Shown here piece after piece: positions 1-6,254 of a stretch of DNA of 22,475 nt. Source of the stretch: Anaerolineales bacterium UBA6128. Lineage in GTDB: Bacteria; Chloroflexota; Anaerolineae; UBA1429. The notes under the pieces were generated by a model. The model saw nothing but the letters and a program-made list of their open reading frames with translations, searched no databases and was not told where the DNA came from. The stretch spans positions 1-22,475 of the forward strand of contig DIVQ01000200.1 in the NCBI GenBank assembly GCA_002423325.1, in the 5' to 3' direction. Numbering within the stretch: position 1 is the stretch's first letter; every line of letters starts with the position of its first letter. The position numbers were made by a program, and so were the translations under genes.

Positions 1-7
1 GCCGCTC

Positions 8-142
8 CCCGGGCCGAGGCCCGGGTCTGCGTTGCGAAGCCCCCTTCGGGGGCTAGAAAACCGCATAAAACCAATGCCAGCCTGCTTTAGCAGGCTTTGC
101 AGCGCAGGCCCCGGCTTCAGCCCGGGCCGTCGCCGGCGACGG
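8..142. repeat. Cluster of five consecutive hairpins
   Basis: Five inverted repeats follow one another: arms 8-15/18-25 (CCCGGGCC/GGCCCGGG), 38-44/48-54 (AGCCCCC/GGGGGCT), 79-85/90-96 (AGCCTGC/GCAGGCT), 107-116/119-128 (one mismatch) and the perfect 16-bp palindrome 127-142. The last is followed on the plus strand by CCTTTTT (148-154), so it could work as an intrinsic terminator for transcription running rightwards. On the minus strand the cluster lies downstream of the DUF2314 lipoprotein and may also stop or protect that transcript. Such stacked palindromes resemble the mobile intergenic palindrome families of environmental bacteria; that is inference. Confidence 0.6.
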
Positions 143-291
143 GGGGGCCTTTTTCAGTGCCCTCCTAGCCCAGCTTGGCGCGTATAGCGTCCAGAGTGGC
201 CCCGGCCTCGTTGCCAGCCAGCCCACCACAGCCCACTGCACGCCGCCTAGACGTGGCACCCCCTGTGTCGCCGCCCCCGCCGCCAGCAACC
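143..291. other. Intergenic stretch, no gene supported
   Basis: Between the hairpin cluster and the stop codon of the lipoprotein gene I find no convincing gene. A minus-strand frame that closes at 165 ends in a helix-like tail (AGATLDAIRAKLG), but upstream it runs into a Gly/Arg-rich low-complexity stretch with no ribosome binding site and soon merges antisense/out of frame with the lipoprotein gene. It could be a worn gene remnant, but this cannot be shown from the sequence alone. Confidence 0.4.
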
Positions 292-801
292 CTACTCTGG
301 GTCCACGATCGGCAGGCCCAGCTGTCGGCTGAAATCGATTCGCTCGAGCAACGGCAGGCGGTCACGCTCCACCCGCACGGTGTATGCCCCGACGATCCTG
401 GTCTCTTCGACGATCATCCAATCAATCACCGCATCATTCGGCGCCGTTACGCTGTCGCCCAGTACAGCTCCCTCCCAGAACTGCGGCTCGCCGGCCAAGG
501 CGCCCGTAAACTGCTCGCCGTCCCAGCTCACCTCTTCTATCCAGAGATCCTCAAAGCCGCCCAGCTCCTCGACGTCAAACCGCGCGCGCACCGCAAAGTA
601 GATCTGCGTCTCGTCGGGGTCTTCGAGGCAGGTGGTGAAATGCTCGAGCGTCGCCTGCGCACGCGCGATCGCGTCGTTCATCTCTTCCTCTTCGATGCGC
701 GCGGCTTCCACGCCGGTGATGTCGGCCGTAAAAAAGGCGCAGCCCGTCAGCATGACCGGCAGCGCCAGCAGGAGGGCGAACCTCAAACGCACGAACCTCA
801 T
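292..801 (-). CDS. DUF2314-domain lipoprotein
   Basis: 169 residues. The N-terminus is a short basic stretch, a hydrophobic segment (about residues 7-18) and a lipobox LTGC with the acylated cysteine at 21, so the protein should be exported and anchored in a membrane as a lipoprotein. The rest fits the DUF2314 (YegJ-like) family: an acidic helix beginning EEEMNDAIARAQ near 37-48, then an aromatic-rich beta domain with the typical IDWMIV and GAYTVRV segments near 126-142. The family's molecular function is unknown. The start has an AGGGGG ribosome binding site (809-814) seven bases upstream, which overlaps the stop codon of the nitrilase-family gene 12 bp upstream. The two are therefore almost certainly cotranscribed and perhaps translationally coupled, though no functional link is known to me. 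Confidence 0.85.
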   Translation of the reverse strand: MRFVRLRFALLLALPVMLTGCAFFTADITGVEAARIEEEEMNDAIARAQATLEHFTTCLEDPDETQIYFAVRARFDVEELGGFEDLWIEEVSWDGEQFTGALAGEPQFWEGAVLGDSVTAPNDAVIDWMIVEETRIVGAYTVRVERDRLPLLERIDFSRQLGLPIVDPE

Positions 802-813
802 CGTCTCACCCCC

Positions 814-1605
814 TCAGGAGAGCGGGTAGCGGTACCTGGTCAAATAGTCGTCGCGGATGCCGAGATGCTGCACGTGGTCGAGGTCAAGGTTGGCCTCGAT
901 CACTTCAACGCGATCCTGGTTGGCCGCGGCCAGCACCAGGCCATCGGGATCGATAATCTGCGAGACGACCATCTGCAGCGGGCCAGCGGCGTTGGCCGCC
1001 ACCACAAAGACGCCGTTCTCCGCGGCGCGCGATCGCAAGTGCGCCGCCAGCACCGGCAGTTTCCAGGTGCCGGAGCCAACCGCGCAGAAGGGGTGCAGCA
1101 CTAACCGTACACCCTGGTCGAGCAGTGCGCGACAGCCCTCGGGAAAGCGCACGTCATAGCAGATCTGCAGACCGACGCGCACCCCGCGGAGGTCAAAGGA
1201 CACGTCGCGGCGCCCCGGGCGATAGCAGCGCGCATCATCGCCCGTCAGATGCACCTTATCATAGTGCGCTGCCAGCTCCCCGGCATCATTGTAAACGAAC
1301 ACACGGTTGACCCAGGCGCCGCCGTCCCAGGCGTCGCAGCCCAGCGCGACCCACAGCCTGAGCCGTTGCGCGGCCTCGGCCACGCTCTGCAGCGCCGCCT
1401 CAATCGCCGGCCACTCCCCGGGCGCGCGCAACGCGCCCAGTTGAACACCATAGCCTGAGAGCGCCGCTTCGGGAAACACGACCAGGTCAACCTCGCGCCG
1501 TGCCTCGCGGTCCAACACGCCCAGAATACCCGTCAGGTTCTCAGCGAGCACATTGCTGACTTTAGCCTGCGCGGCCGCCACGCGCAGAACAGTGCGTGAG
1601 GACAT
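814..1605 (-). CDS. Carbon-nitrogen hydrolase (nitrilase superfamily)
   Basis: 263 residues, the normal length of a single-domain nitrilase-superfamily amidase. All three catalytic residues are visible: Glu46 (VFPEAALSGYG), Lys117 (HYDKVHLT) and the nucleophile Cys149 (LQICYDVRFPE). Enzymes of this fold hydrolyse non-peptide C-N bonds such as omega-amides, carbamoyl groups or nitriles in the cytoplasm. The DVRFPE motif is typical of the amidase branches (omega-amidase/NitFhit-like, deaminated-glutathione amidase-like) rather than true nitrilases, but the substrate cannot be read from sequence. The ATG has a strong AAAGGAG site (1612-1618) six bases upstream and its own promoter in the divergent region. 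It precedes the DUF2314 lipoprotein gene by 12 bp. Confidence 0.9.
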   Translation of the reverse strand: MSSRTVLRVAAAQAKVSNVLAENLTGILGVLDREARREVDLVVFPEAALSGYGVQLGALRAPGEWPAIEAALQSVAEAAQRLRLWVALGCDAWDGGAWVNRVFVYNDAGELAAHYDKVHLTGDDARCYRPGRRDVSFDLRGVRVGLQICYDVRFPEGCRALLDQGVRLVLHPFCAVGSGTWKLPVLAAHLRSRAAENGVFVVAANAAGPLQMVVSQIIDPDGLVLAAANQDRVEVIEANLDLDHVQHLGIRDDYLTRYRYPLS

Positions 1606-1611
1606 GACTGG

Positions 1612-1618
1612 CTCCTTT
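1612..1618 (-). promoter_or_regulatory. Ribosome binding site of nitrilase-family gene
   Basis: AAAGGAG on the minus strand, six bases before the ATG at 1605; it fixes that start. Confidence 0.75.
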
Positions 1619-1640
1619 GATGCGTTCTTTGCACGGTGTC

Positions 1641-1668
1641 ATTGTAACACCGGCCGCAGTGCCGGCAA
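1641..1668 (-). promoter_or_regulatory. Putative sigma-70-type promoter for nitrilase-family gene
   Basis: On the minus strand a -35-like TTGCCG (1663-1668) and a -10 TACAAT (1641-1646) are separated by 16 bp. Transcription would begin near 1634, giving a leader of about 29 bases. It sits back to back with the promoter of the phosphatase, whose -35 starts 9 bp away, so the two promoters could compete for polymerase or share a regulator. The -35 box is weak. Confidence 0.45.
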
Positions 1669-1676
1669 ACCGCTCT

Positions 1677-1704
1677 TTGGCATCCGCCCCCGCGAGCCTA
1701 TAAT
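1677..1704 (+). promoter_or_regulatory. Sigma-70-type promoter for the phosphatase gene
   Basis: TTGGCA (1677-1682), a 16-bp spacer and a perfect TATAAT (1699-1704). Transcription would start near 1711, which places the in-frame ATG at 1703 inside the -10 box and so excludes it as a start. The next ATG, at 1733, has a GAGG site just before it. Confidence 0.6.
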
Positions 1705-1732
1705 GACACGCAGCCTGTTCTGCGAGGAAAAG

Positions 1733-2503
1733 ATGCTCGATACTGCGATTCGCGCCGCCCGCGAGGCTGGCCAGACACTGGTCAACCTGTTCCGCCAGCC
1801 GCACCAGGTGCACAGCAAGGGCCTGCGTGACATCTCCACCGAGGCCGACCTGGCCGCGGAACAAATCGTCATGGACATGATCCGCGCCGACTGCCCAGAC
1901 GCGCGTTTCTGCTCGGAGGAGACCGCCAACGGCCCGCTCGCCGAAGGCGATGGGCCGGTCTGGTACATCGACCCGCTGGACGGCACCACCAACTATGCGC
2001 GCGGTCTGCCGATGTGGTGCGTGTCGATTGCCATGGCGCAGGGGGGCGTGGTGCAATGCGGCGTGGTGTATGATCCCCTGACCGACGACCTGTTCGCCGC
2101 CCAACGTGGCCAGGGATCCACGCACAACGGCAGCCCGTTGCGGGTCAGTGATCGCGCCACTCTGGACCAGGCTACGATTCTCGTGGACTGGCCGCGCAAC
2201 CAGACGCTGCGCGAGCGCAACGCGCGTATGGTCGCGCGGCTCGCGGCGCTGGTGGATTCGGTGCGCTCACGCGGCTGCGCCGCGCAGACGCTCTGCTGCG
2301 TCGCGGCCGGCTGGGCCGAGGCCTACTTTCAATACACGTTGCAGCCGTGGGACGTCGCCGCAGGGGTCCTGATCCTCGAAGAGGCCGGCGGCCACGTCAC
2401 CGATCTGCAGGGGCGCCCATGGTCGCTGCAGCAGCCCGACTGGCTGTGCACCAACGGGCACATCCACGCGGCCCTGCTCGCGCTGGACCCTCTGCACGCC
2501 TGA
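1733..2503 (+). CDS. Inositol-monophosphatase-family phosphatase
   Basis: 256 residues, usual length for the IMPase superfamily. Metal-binding motifs are intact: Glu63 (CSEETANG), Asp80 and Asp83 in WYIDPLDGTTNY, and Asp207 in QPWDVAAGVLILEEAGG. These enzymes are Mg-dependent, Li-sensitive phosphomonoesterases acting on inositol phosphates, PAP or fructose bisphosphate; the WYIDPLDGTTNYARG version is closest to myo-inositol-1-phosphatase/SuhB, but the substrate is not certain. The longer frame opens at 1553, but the promoter at 1677-1704 and a GAGG site (1724-1727) five bases before the ATG at 1733 favour this start. It is the only plus-strand gene, divergent from the nitrilase-family gene and convergent with the cupin gene, whose stop is 21 bp away. 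Confidence 0.9.
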   Translation: MLDTAIRAAREAGQTLVNLFRQPHQVHSKGLRDISTEADLAAEQIVMDMIRADCPDARFCSEETANGPLAEGDGPVWYIDPLDGTTNYARGLPMWCVSIAMAQGGVVQCGVVYDPLTDDLFAAQRGQGSTHNGSPLRVSDRATLDQATILVDWPRNQTLRERNARMVARLAALVDSVRSRGCAAQTLCCVAAGWAEAYFQYTLQPWDVAAGVLILEEAGGHVTDLQGRPWSLQQPDWLCTNGHIHAALLALDPLHA

Positions 2504-2524
2504 TCGCGTCCCGGCCCCGTCCGC

Positions 2525-2860
2525 TCAGCAGTCGACCTTGTCCTTGGGCAGGTACGGGCACTTGATGAACACCAGCTTGCAGGGCGCGCCAGAGTCGTTG
2601 AGGATATCGTGCCGGTCGGTGGCCTCCATGCGAAAGACGTCGCCCTCGCTCGCCGCCAGGCGCTCGCCGCTGATCAGAAACGTACAGGCGCCCTGCAGCA
2701 CGTAAAAGGTCTCCTCGACCTCAGCGTGATAGTGTTGGCCCAGCGTCTCGTCCGGCAGCAGCAGCAGCACGCCCCAGTCGATGCGCGGACCGCGCATCAG
2801 GTACTTGACGCCGCTGGCGCCATTGCGGTACGTCAGATCACTTTCCTTCGCGTGTTGCAT
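2525..2860 (-). CDS. Small single-domain cupin protein
   Basis: 111 residues forming one cupin barrel. Motif 1 is GQHYHAEVEETFYVLQG, with metal ligands His43, His45 and Glu50; motif 2 contains His84 (DRHDILN). Proteins like this are metal-binding enzymes or sensors (isomerases, dioxygenases, sugar-related cupins); I cannot assign a reaction. The C-terminus ends CPYLPKDKVDC with several Cys/Lys residues. A GTG six bases earlier (2866) is in frame, but the AGGGGG site lies five bases before the ATG at 2860, which I prefer. It follows the alcohol dehydrogenase by 57 bp and closes the redox operon. Confidence 0.8.
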   Translation of the reverse strand: MQHAKESDLTYRNGASGVKYLMRGPRIDWGVLLLLPDETLGQHYHAEVEETFYVLQGACTFLISGERLAASEGDVFRMEATDRHDILNDSGAPCKLVFIKCPYLPKDKVDC

Positions 2861-2917
2861 AGTCACCCCCTGAGAGATGATCCTGCGCCCTGCAACCTGA
2901 TCCCTTTTGGCGTCACG

Positions 2918-4063
2918 CTACAGCGCCGCGAGCAGGATGGCGCGTACGTCCTCCGCGCCCAGCTTGCGCGGGTTGTGATGCAACGAGCTCTGCGTGAGCG
3001 ACTCGTCGATGATCGGCCCCAGGGCGTCCTCGGTCACACCGAACGCACGCAAATGCATCGGCACGCCGATGCACGTCACCAGGTTGCGCACGGCCTCGAC
3101 GGCGCGCCCGGCTGCCTGCTCCATCGTCAGCCCCGCCGTGTCAACGCCCAGCAGTCGCGCGACGTCGGCGTACTTGGCCGTCGCGGCGGGCAAGCTATAG
3201 CCCATCGTGTAGGGCAGCAGCAACCCGCAGATCACGCCGTGCGGGATGGCATAGTGCGATCCCAGGGGATGCGCCATGCCGTGCACGCCCCCCACGCGCG
3301 CCATCGCCATCGCCATGCCGGCCATCAGGCTGCCCATGCTCATGGCCTCACGCGCGCCGAGGTCATCGCCGCGCTCGTAGGCCGTCTGGAGGCTCCCGCC
3401 AATCAGGGACATCGCCCGCATGGCCAGCGCATCCGAGAGCGGACCGGCCCCGATCGAGGTGTACGACTCGATGGCCTGGCACAGCGCGTCCGAGCCGGTG
3501 CTGGCGGTGACCGCCGGCGGCATCGAAAGGGTCATCTCGGCGTCCACCAGCGCCACGCGTGCGAACCAACGATCGTCGCGGATAGATCGCTTGACCCTGG
3601 TCTCAGGGTTGATGAGCACGGCGTTCTTGGTGACCTCGGCGCCCGTGCCCGCCGTAGTGGGCACGGTGATGAGCGGGATGCCCGGCCCCTCGAGTTTGCG
3701 CCCCTCGTGGTACTCGAGCAGGCTGCCGGGCAACAGGCACAGCCCGGCGATGGCCTTGGCCGTGTCCATCGCGCTGCCGCCACCGATCCCGATCACCACC
3801 TGGGCATCGGCGTCATTGGCGCGGCGGATCCCCTCAGCCACGATCGGCAGCTCGGGCTCGCGCGCAACGTCGTCATAGACCGTCAGCGTCACCTCCTCCG
3901 CCGAAAGCAGCGCACTGGCGCGCTGCACCACATCGGTCTGCTGAGCCAGGCGCTTGTCGCACACCAGCAGGGCGCGCTGGCCATAGCGCACTGCCGCCTT
4001 GCCCAGTTGCGCAAAGCAGCCCAAGCCAGTGATGACCTGTGTTGGCAGGTAGAACGTCTGCAT
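2918..4063 (-). CDS. Iron-type (group III) alcohol dehydrogenase
   Basis: 381 residues, the family length. The Rossmann-like N-terminal half carries the NAD(P)-binding GGGSAMDTAK (94-103) and PTTAGTGAEVT (135-145). The helical C-terminal half carries the metal site: Asp192 (SDALCQ), His261 (VHGMAH) and His275 (IPHG). The position four after Asp192, usually His in the FucO/AdhE type, is Gln196 here, so one of the four usual iron ligands is replaced. Related enzymes with the DALxQ pattern exist, so the protein may use another metal or different geometry. It probably oxidises or reduces a small alcohol/aldehyde. The ATG follows an AGGGGGG site. It lies 46 bp after the FTR-rubredoxin gene, with a strong hairpin between them. 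Confidence 0.9.
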   Translation of the reverse strand: MQTFYLPTQVITGLGCFAQLGKAAVRYGQRALLVCDKRLAQQTDVVQRASALLSAEEVTLTVYDDVAREPELPIVAEGIRRANDADAQVVIGIGGGSAMDTAKAIAGLCLLPGSLLEYHEGRKLEGPGIPLITVPTTAGTGAEVTKNAVLINPETRVKRSIRDDRWFARVALVDAEMTLSMPPAVTASTGSDALCQAIESYTSIGAGPLSDALAMRAMSLIGGSLQTAYERGDDLGAREAMSMGSLMAGMAMAMARVGGVHGMAHPLGSHYAIPHGVICGLLLPYTMGYSLPAATAKYADVARLLGVDTAGLTMEQAAGRAVEAVRNLVTCIGVPMHLRAFGVTEDALGPIIDESLTQSSLHHNPRKLGAEDVRAILLAAL

Positions 4064-4079
4064 GTTCCCCCCTGATATG

Positions 4080-4106
4080 CCGAGAGGCCGGTACTCGGCC
4101 TCTCGG
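4080..4106 (-). terminator. Perfect 11-bp hairpin between FTR-rubredoxin and alcohol dehydrogenase genes
   Basis: CCGAGAGGCCG (4080-4090) pairs with CGGCCTCTCGG (4096-4106) around a 5-base loop. It starts 3 bp past the FTR-rubredoxin stop codon and ends just upstream of the alcohol dehydrogenase ribosome binding site. No T-run follows on the minus strand, so it is more likely a partial terminator, an RNA-stability stem or an insertion-type palindrome than a full intrinsic terminator. Confidence 0.5.
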
Positions 4107-4109
4107 GTG

Positions 4110-4664
4110 TTACTTGCCGCGCGCGAAGGTCACCGGCTCAAAGCGATCGCGGTCGGCCTTGCACACCGGGCACTTGAGCGGCGGTTTCTCGCGCACGCAC
4201 AGATACCCGCAGACCTTGCAGCGCCAGATGGGCAGGCCGTTGGCCGTCCAGCCCATCAGCTCGTCCTCGTGCGCTGATTCCTCAGAGGGAGCCCCGCGGC
4301 GATCGGGGATCGATGTCACCGGCTTGTCTCCGCGCGCCACCTCATCCGAGACGTACAGCGCACAGTAGCACATCCCAAAGTCAACCAGGTCGGGATCGCG
4401 ATAGTCGCACGGGCAGATGATATCAAGGTCCTCGGCGCGAACGCCCGAGGCCAACCGGCAGGGGCAGGCCTGGTAGCCGTAGCGTGCCGTGTTGGTCAGC
4501 AGGCCGCGCACGAGATCGAGCGTAAAGGGCAGGTCGGGGTTAAGCAGGTACCCACCCGACTCGGCCTCTTCCTTCAGGCGCTCATAGAGGGCCTGCACCT
4601 CGGCATCTGTCGCGCCGGTCGATGGCGCGCCATTGCATGGCGCGCCATTCCATGGCGCGCTCAC
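4110..4664 (-). CDS. Ferredoxin:thioredoxin reductase catalytic domain fused to rubredoxin
   Basis: 184 residues. After a short N-terminal extension, residues 23-108 form an FTR catalytic-chain domain with three Cys pairs: CPC (67/69), CPC (84/86) and CYC (99/101). In FTR these hold a 4Fe-4S cluster next to a redox disulfide that takes electrons from ferredoxin and reduces a thioredoxin-like partner. The last pair is classically CHC; here the His is Tyr100. Residues 148-172 form a rubredoxin-like knuckle pair (Cys149/152 and Cys165/168) of the short rubrerythrin type. The GTG start overlaps the stop of the glutaredoxin-like gene (GTGA), so the two are translationally coupled and are likely redox partners. 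No FTR variable chain is seen. The first 18 residues come from a 15-nt tandem repeat. Confidence 0.85.
   Translation of the reverse strand: MSAPWNGAPCNGAPSTGATDAEVQALYERLKEEAESGGYLLNPDLPFTLDLVRGLLTNTARYGYQACPCRLASGVRAEDLDIICPCDYRDPDLVDFGMCYCALYVSDEVARGDKPVTSIPDRRGAPSEESAHEDELMGWTANGLPIWRCKVCGYLCVREKPPLKCPVCKADRDRFEPVTFARGK
4622..4660. repeat. 15-nt tandem palindromic repeat at the 5' end of the FTR-rubredoxin gene
   Basis: Units 4622-4636, 4637-4651 and the partial 4652-4660 share ATGGCGCGC; the two complete copies contain the palindrome ATGGCGCGCCAT. In the minus-strand reading frame they encode the pentapeptide-like series WNGAP-CNGAP-STGA. The repeat is in phase with the codons, so copy number changes would lengthen the protein without a frameshift. 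Confidence 0.7.
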
Positions 4665-4918
4665 AGGTCCAACGCCTCGCGGATCCGAGCCTCGTCAAAC
4701 CCCACGATTACGGTCTTGCCATCGTCAATGACGATGGTGGGGAATGAGCCGCGCGGATTCCAGCGCGTCGCGTCCGCCATGATGCGCTTGCGCTCGTCGC
4801 CCACGAGGGTGTCGACGTCATGCACCTCGTAGACGATGCCGTTGTCGTTCAGCAGCGCCTTGGTGCGCTTGCACCACCCACAGGTGCTCAGCGCATAGAG
4901 AACCACTTTTTTCTGCAT
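4661..4918 (-). CDS. Glutaredoxin-like / NrdH-like thiol oxidoreductase
   Basis: 85 residues, a minimal thioredoxin-fold domain. The active site is STCGWCKRTK (Cys13, Cys16), and SFPTIVI gives the cis-proline (Pro60). The CGWC site and small size resemble NrdH/glutaredoxin hybrids that do not depend on glutathione. It should reduce protein disulfides in the cytoplasm, and its immediate overlap with the FTR-rubredoxin gene suggests that gene's product recharges it. The frame is open further upstream to 5080, but AAGGAG (4925-4930) lies exactly six bases before the ATG at 4918 and touches the ATG at 4924, so MQKKV is taken as the start. The extra upstream codons fall in a repeat element and antisense to the aminotransferase end. 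Confidence 0.88.
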   Translation of the reverse strand: MQKKVVLYALSTCGWCKRTKALLNDNGIVYEVHDVDTLVGDERKRIMADATRWNPRGSFPTIVIDDGKTVIVGFDEARIREALDL

Positions 4919-4924
4919 CGTCAT

Positions 4925-4930
4925 CTCCTT
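4925..4930 (-). promoter_or_regulatory. Ribosome binding site deciding the glutaredoxin start
   Basis: AAGGAG on the minus strand: six bases from the ATG at 4918, zero from the ATG at 4924. Confidence 0.7.
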
Positions 4931-4953
4931 CAATCGGTGTATCAACCGAGACC

Positions 4954-5013
4954 CACCACCAAGCCACAGGGGCACCAAATTGTATTTCTTTGTGTCTTGG
5001 TGTCTTGGTGGTG
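4954..5013. repeat. CACCAAG-type palindromic intergenic element
   Basis: A perfect 10-bp inverted repeat, CACCACCAAG (4954-4963) and CTTGGTGGTG (5004-5013), encloses an A/T-rich centre with further CACCAA/TTGGTG copies. On the minus strand the right arm reads as repeated CACCAAGACA steps. It fills most of the gap between the aminotransferase stop and the glutaredoxin start. A weak TACAAT (4979-4984, minus) inside it could serve as a -10 box for the redox operon. Similar CACCAAGACAC-rich elements are, as far as I recall, dispersed in many environmental genomes; only one copy lies here. Confidence 0.6.
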
Positions 5014-5021
5014 AGTGTCTC

Positions 5022-6095
5022 CTATGCCAGCAACTTGGCCAGCGCGGCGAACACTTCGTCCAGGTCCGCCTCGCTGACATAGCCCATATGGCCGACGCGC
5101 AGCATCTCGACGCCGGGCGCCTTGGTCGAGCCGCAGATGATATCGTACCTGGTCCGGAGGTCCTCCAGCACCTTTTTCGCGCTCAAGCCCGGCTGGAGCG
5201 TGGCAGCCGTCACGGTGTTGGAATAGTACCCGGGCTGCGCGAACAGGTTGAGCCCCAACTCCAAACACCCGGCGCGGCAATAGTCGCCAATGCGCTGATG
5301 GCGCGCCGCGACCGCCTCAACGCCCTCCGCCACCATCTGCTGCAGGCTCACGTGCAGACCATACAAGGCCGAGACGTTGGGCGTCGCCGGCGTCTGGTTG
5401 CGCTCGGCGTATCTCCGGGCCAGACCCAGGTCAAAGTAGTAACGCGGCATTTTGGCCGTCGCATACGCTTCCCAGGCTCTGGCGCTGAAACTGATAAATG
5501 CCAATCCTGGAGGCGCCATCCAGGCCTTCTGCGAGCCGGCCACCAGCACATCCACGCCCCACGCGTCGGTCTGCAGACGGATCGCGCCCAGTCCGCTGAT
5601 CCCGTCCACGATGATCAGCGGCGCCGGCGTCTGCGCCTCCCGGATCGCGCGGCACAGCCCCTCGACGTCGTTCGTGACGCCAGTCGAGGTCTCGTTCTGC
5701 GTAAAGATCACCGCCTTGAACGGTCCCTCGGCCTCAATCTTGGCCGCCACCTCGGCGGGTACCGCCGCCTTGCCCATCGGATAGGGCATGCGCGTCACCG
5801 CTGCGCCGTAGGCCTCGGCTATCGCGGCAAAGCGCTCGCCAAAGACCCCGATCGGCACGCACAGCACGCGGTCGCCGGGCGACAGCGTGTTGACAACCGC
5901 CGCCTCCATCCCACCGGTGCCGGAGGAGGTCAGCACGAACAGGTCGTTGCTGGTCTCGAAAAAGACCTTGAGCCAGCCCGTGATGTCCTTGAACATCGCC
6001 TCGAACTCGGGGCCGCGATGGTTGATCATCTGCTTGCCCACTGCTGCCAGCACATCTGGGGGCAGCGGCGTCGGTCCGGGAATGCGCAAATTCAT
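5022..6095 (-). CDS. Class V PLP aminotransferase (alanine/serine-glyoxylate type)
   Basis: 357 residues, the family length. The N-terminus IPGPTPLPPDVL and the phosphate-binding SSGTGGMEAA (58-67) are typical. Asp164 (IIVDGISG) would contact the pyridine nitrogen, and Lys190 in GSQKAWMAPPG is the Schiff-base lysine. TPATPNVSALYGL is the usual alanine-glyoxylate/serine-pyruvate aminotransferase signature. Likely role: transamination among glyoxylate, alanine, serine or a related 2-oxo acid in the cytoplasm; purine-linked or phosphonate-type relatives cannot be excluded. An AAGGAG site (6102-6107) six bases before the ATG supports the start. It stands 159 bp from the GNAT-fusion stop, so it may have its own promoter, but I found no convincing boxes. 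Confidence 0.9.
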   Translation of the reverse strand: MNLRIPGPTPLPPDVLAAVGKQMINHRGPEFEAMFKDITGWLKVFFETSNDLFVLTSSGTGGMEAAVVNTLSPGDRVLCVPIGVFGERFAAIAEAYGAAVTRMPYPMGKAAVPAEVAAKIEAEGPFKAVIFTQNETSTGVTNDVEGLCRAIREAQTPAPLIIVDGISGLGAIRLQTDAWGVDVLVAGSQKAWMAPPGLAFISFSARAWEAYATAKMPRYYFDLGLARRYAERNQTPATPNVSALYGLHVSLQQMVAEGVEAVAARHQRIGDYCRAGCLELGLNLFAQPGYYSNTVTAATLQPGLSAKKVLEDLRTRYDIICGSTKAPGVEMLRVGHMGYVSEADLDEVFAALAKLLA

Positions 6096-6185
6096 GATAT
6101 GCTCCTTGGATGCTATAGGATACGACTCCAGTCACATGGCGACATGGCCCCGGCGCCACATTGCGCCATCCGATGATACAGCATG

Positions 6186-6239
6186 GGTGCCGTGTCTTGC
6201 GACACCGCGCCCTTACCTTACAGCCACGTCGGCCGTGGC
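6186..6239 (-). terminator. Two hairpins downstream of the GNAT-fusion gene
   Basis: Arms 6186-6196/6201-6211 (9 of 11 paired) and 6223-6228/6234-6239 (GCCACG/CGTGGC) lie just past the GNAT-fusion stop. Neither is followed by a T-run on the minus strand, so a terminator role is only likely from position. Confidence 0.3.
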
Positions 6240-6254
6240 CTCGCACAGATGGCG

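Noticed and set aside
165..291. Short minus-strand coding end AGATLDAIRAKLG
   Set aside because: No start, no ribosome binding site and low-complexity upstream sequence; at best a decayed remnant.
2609..4075. Plus-strand open frame of 488 codons
   Set aside because: It is antisense to the alcohol dehydrogenase and cupin genes, which have clear motifs; its product is Arg/His-rich without domains.
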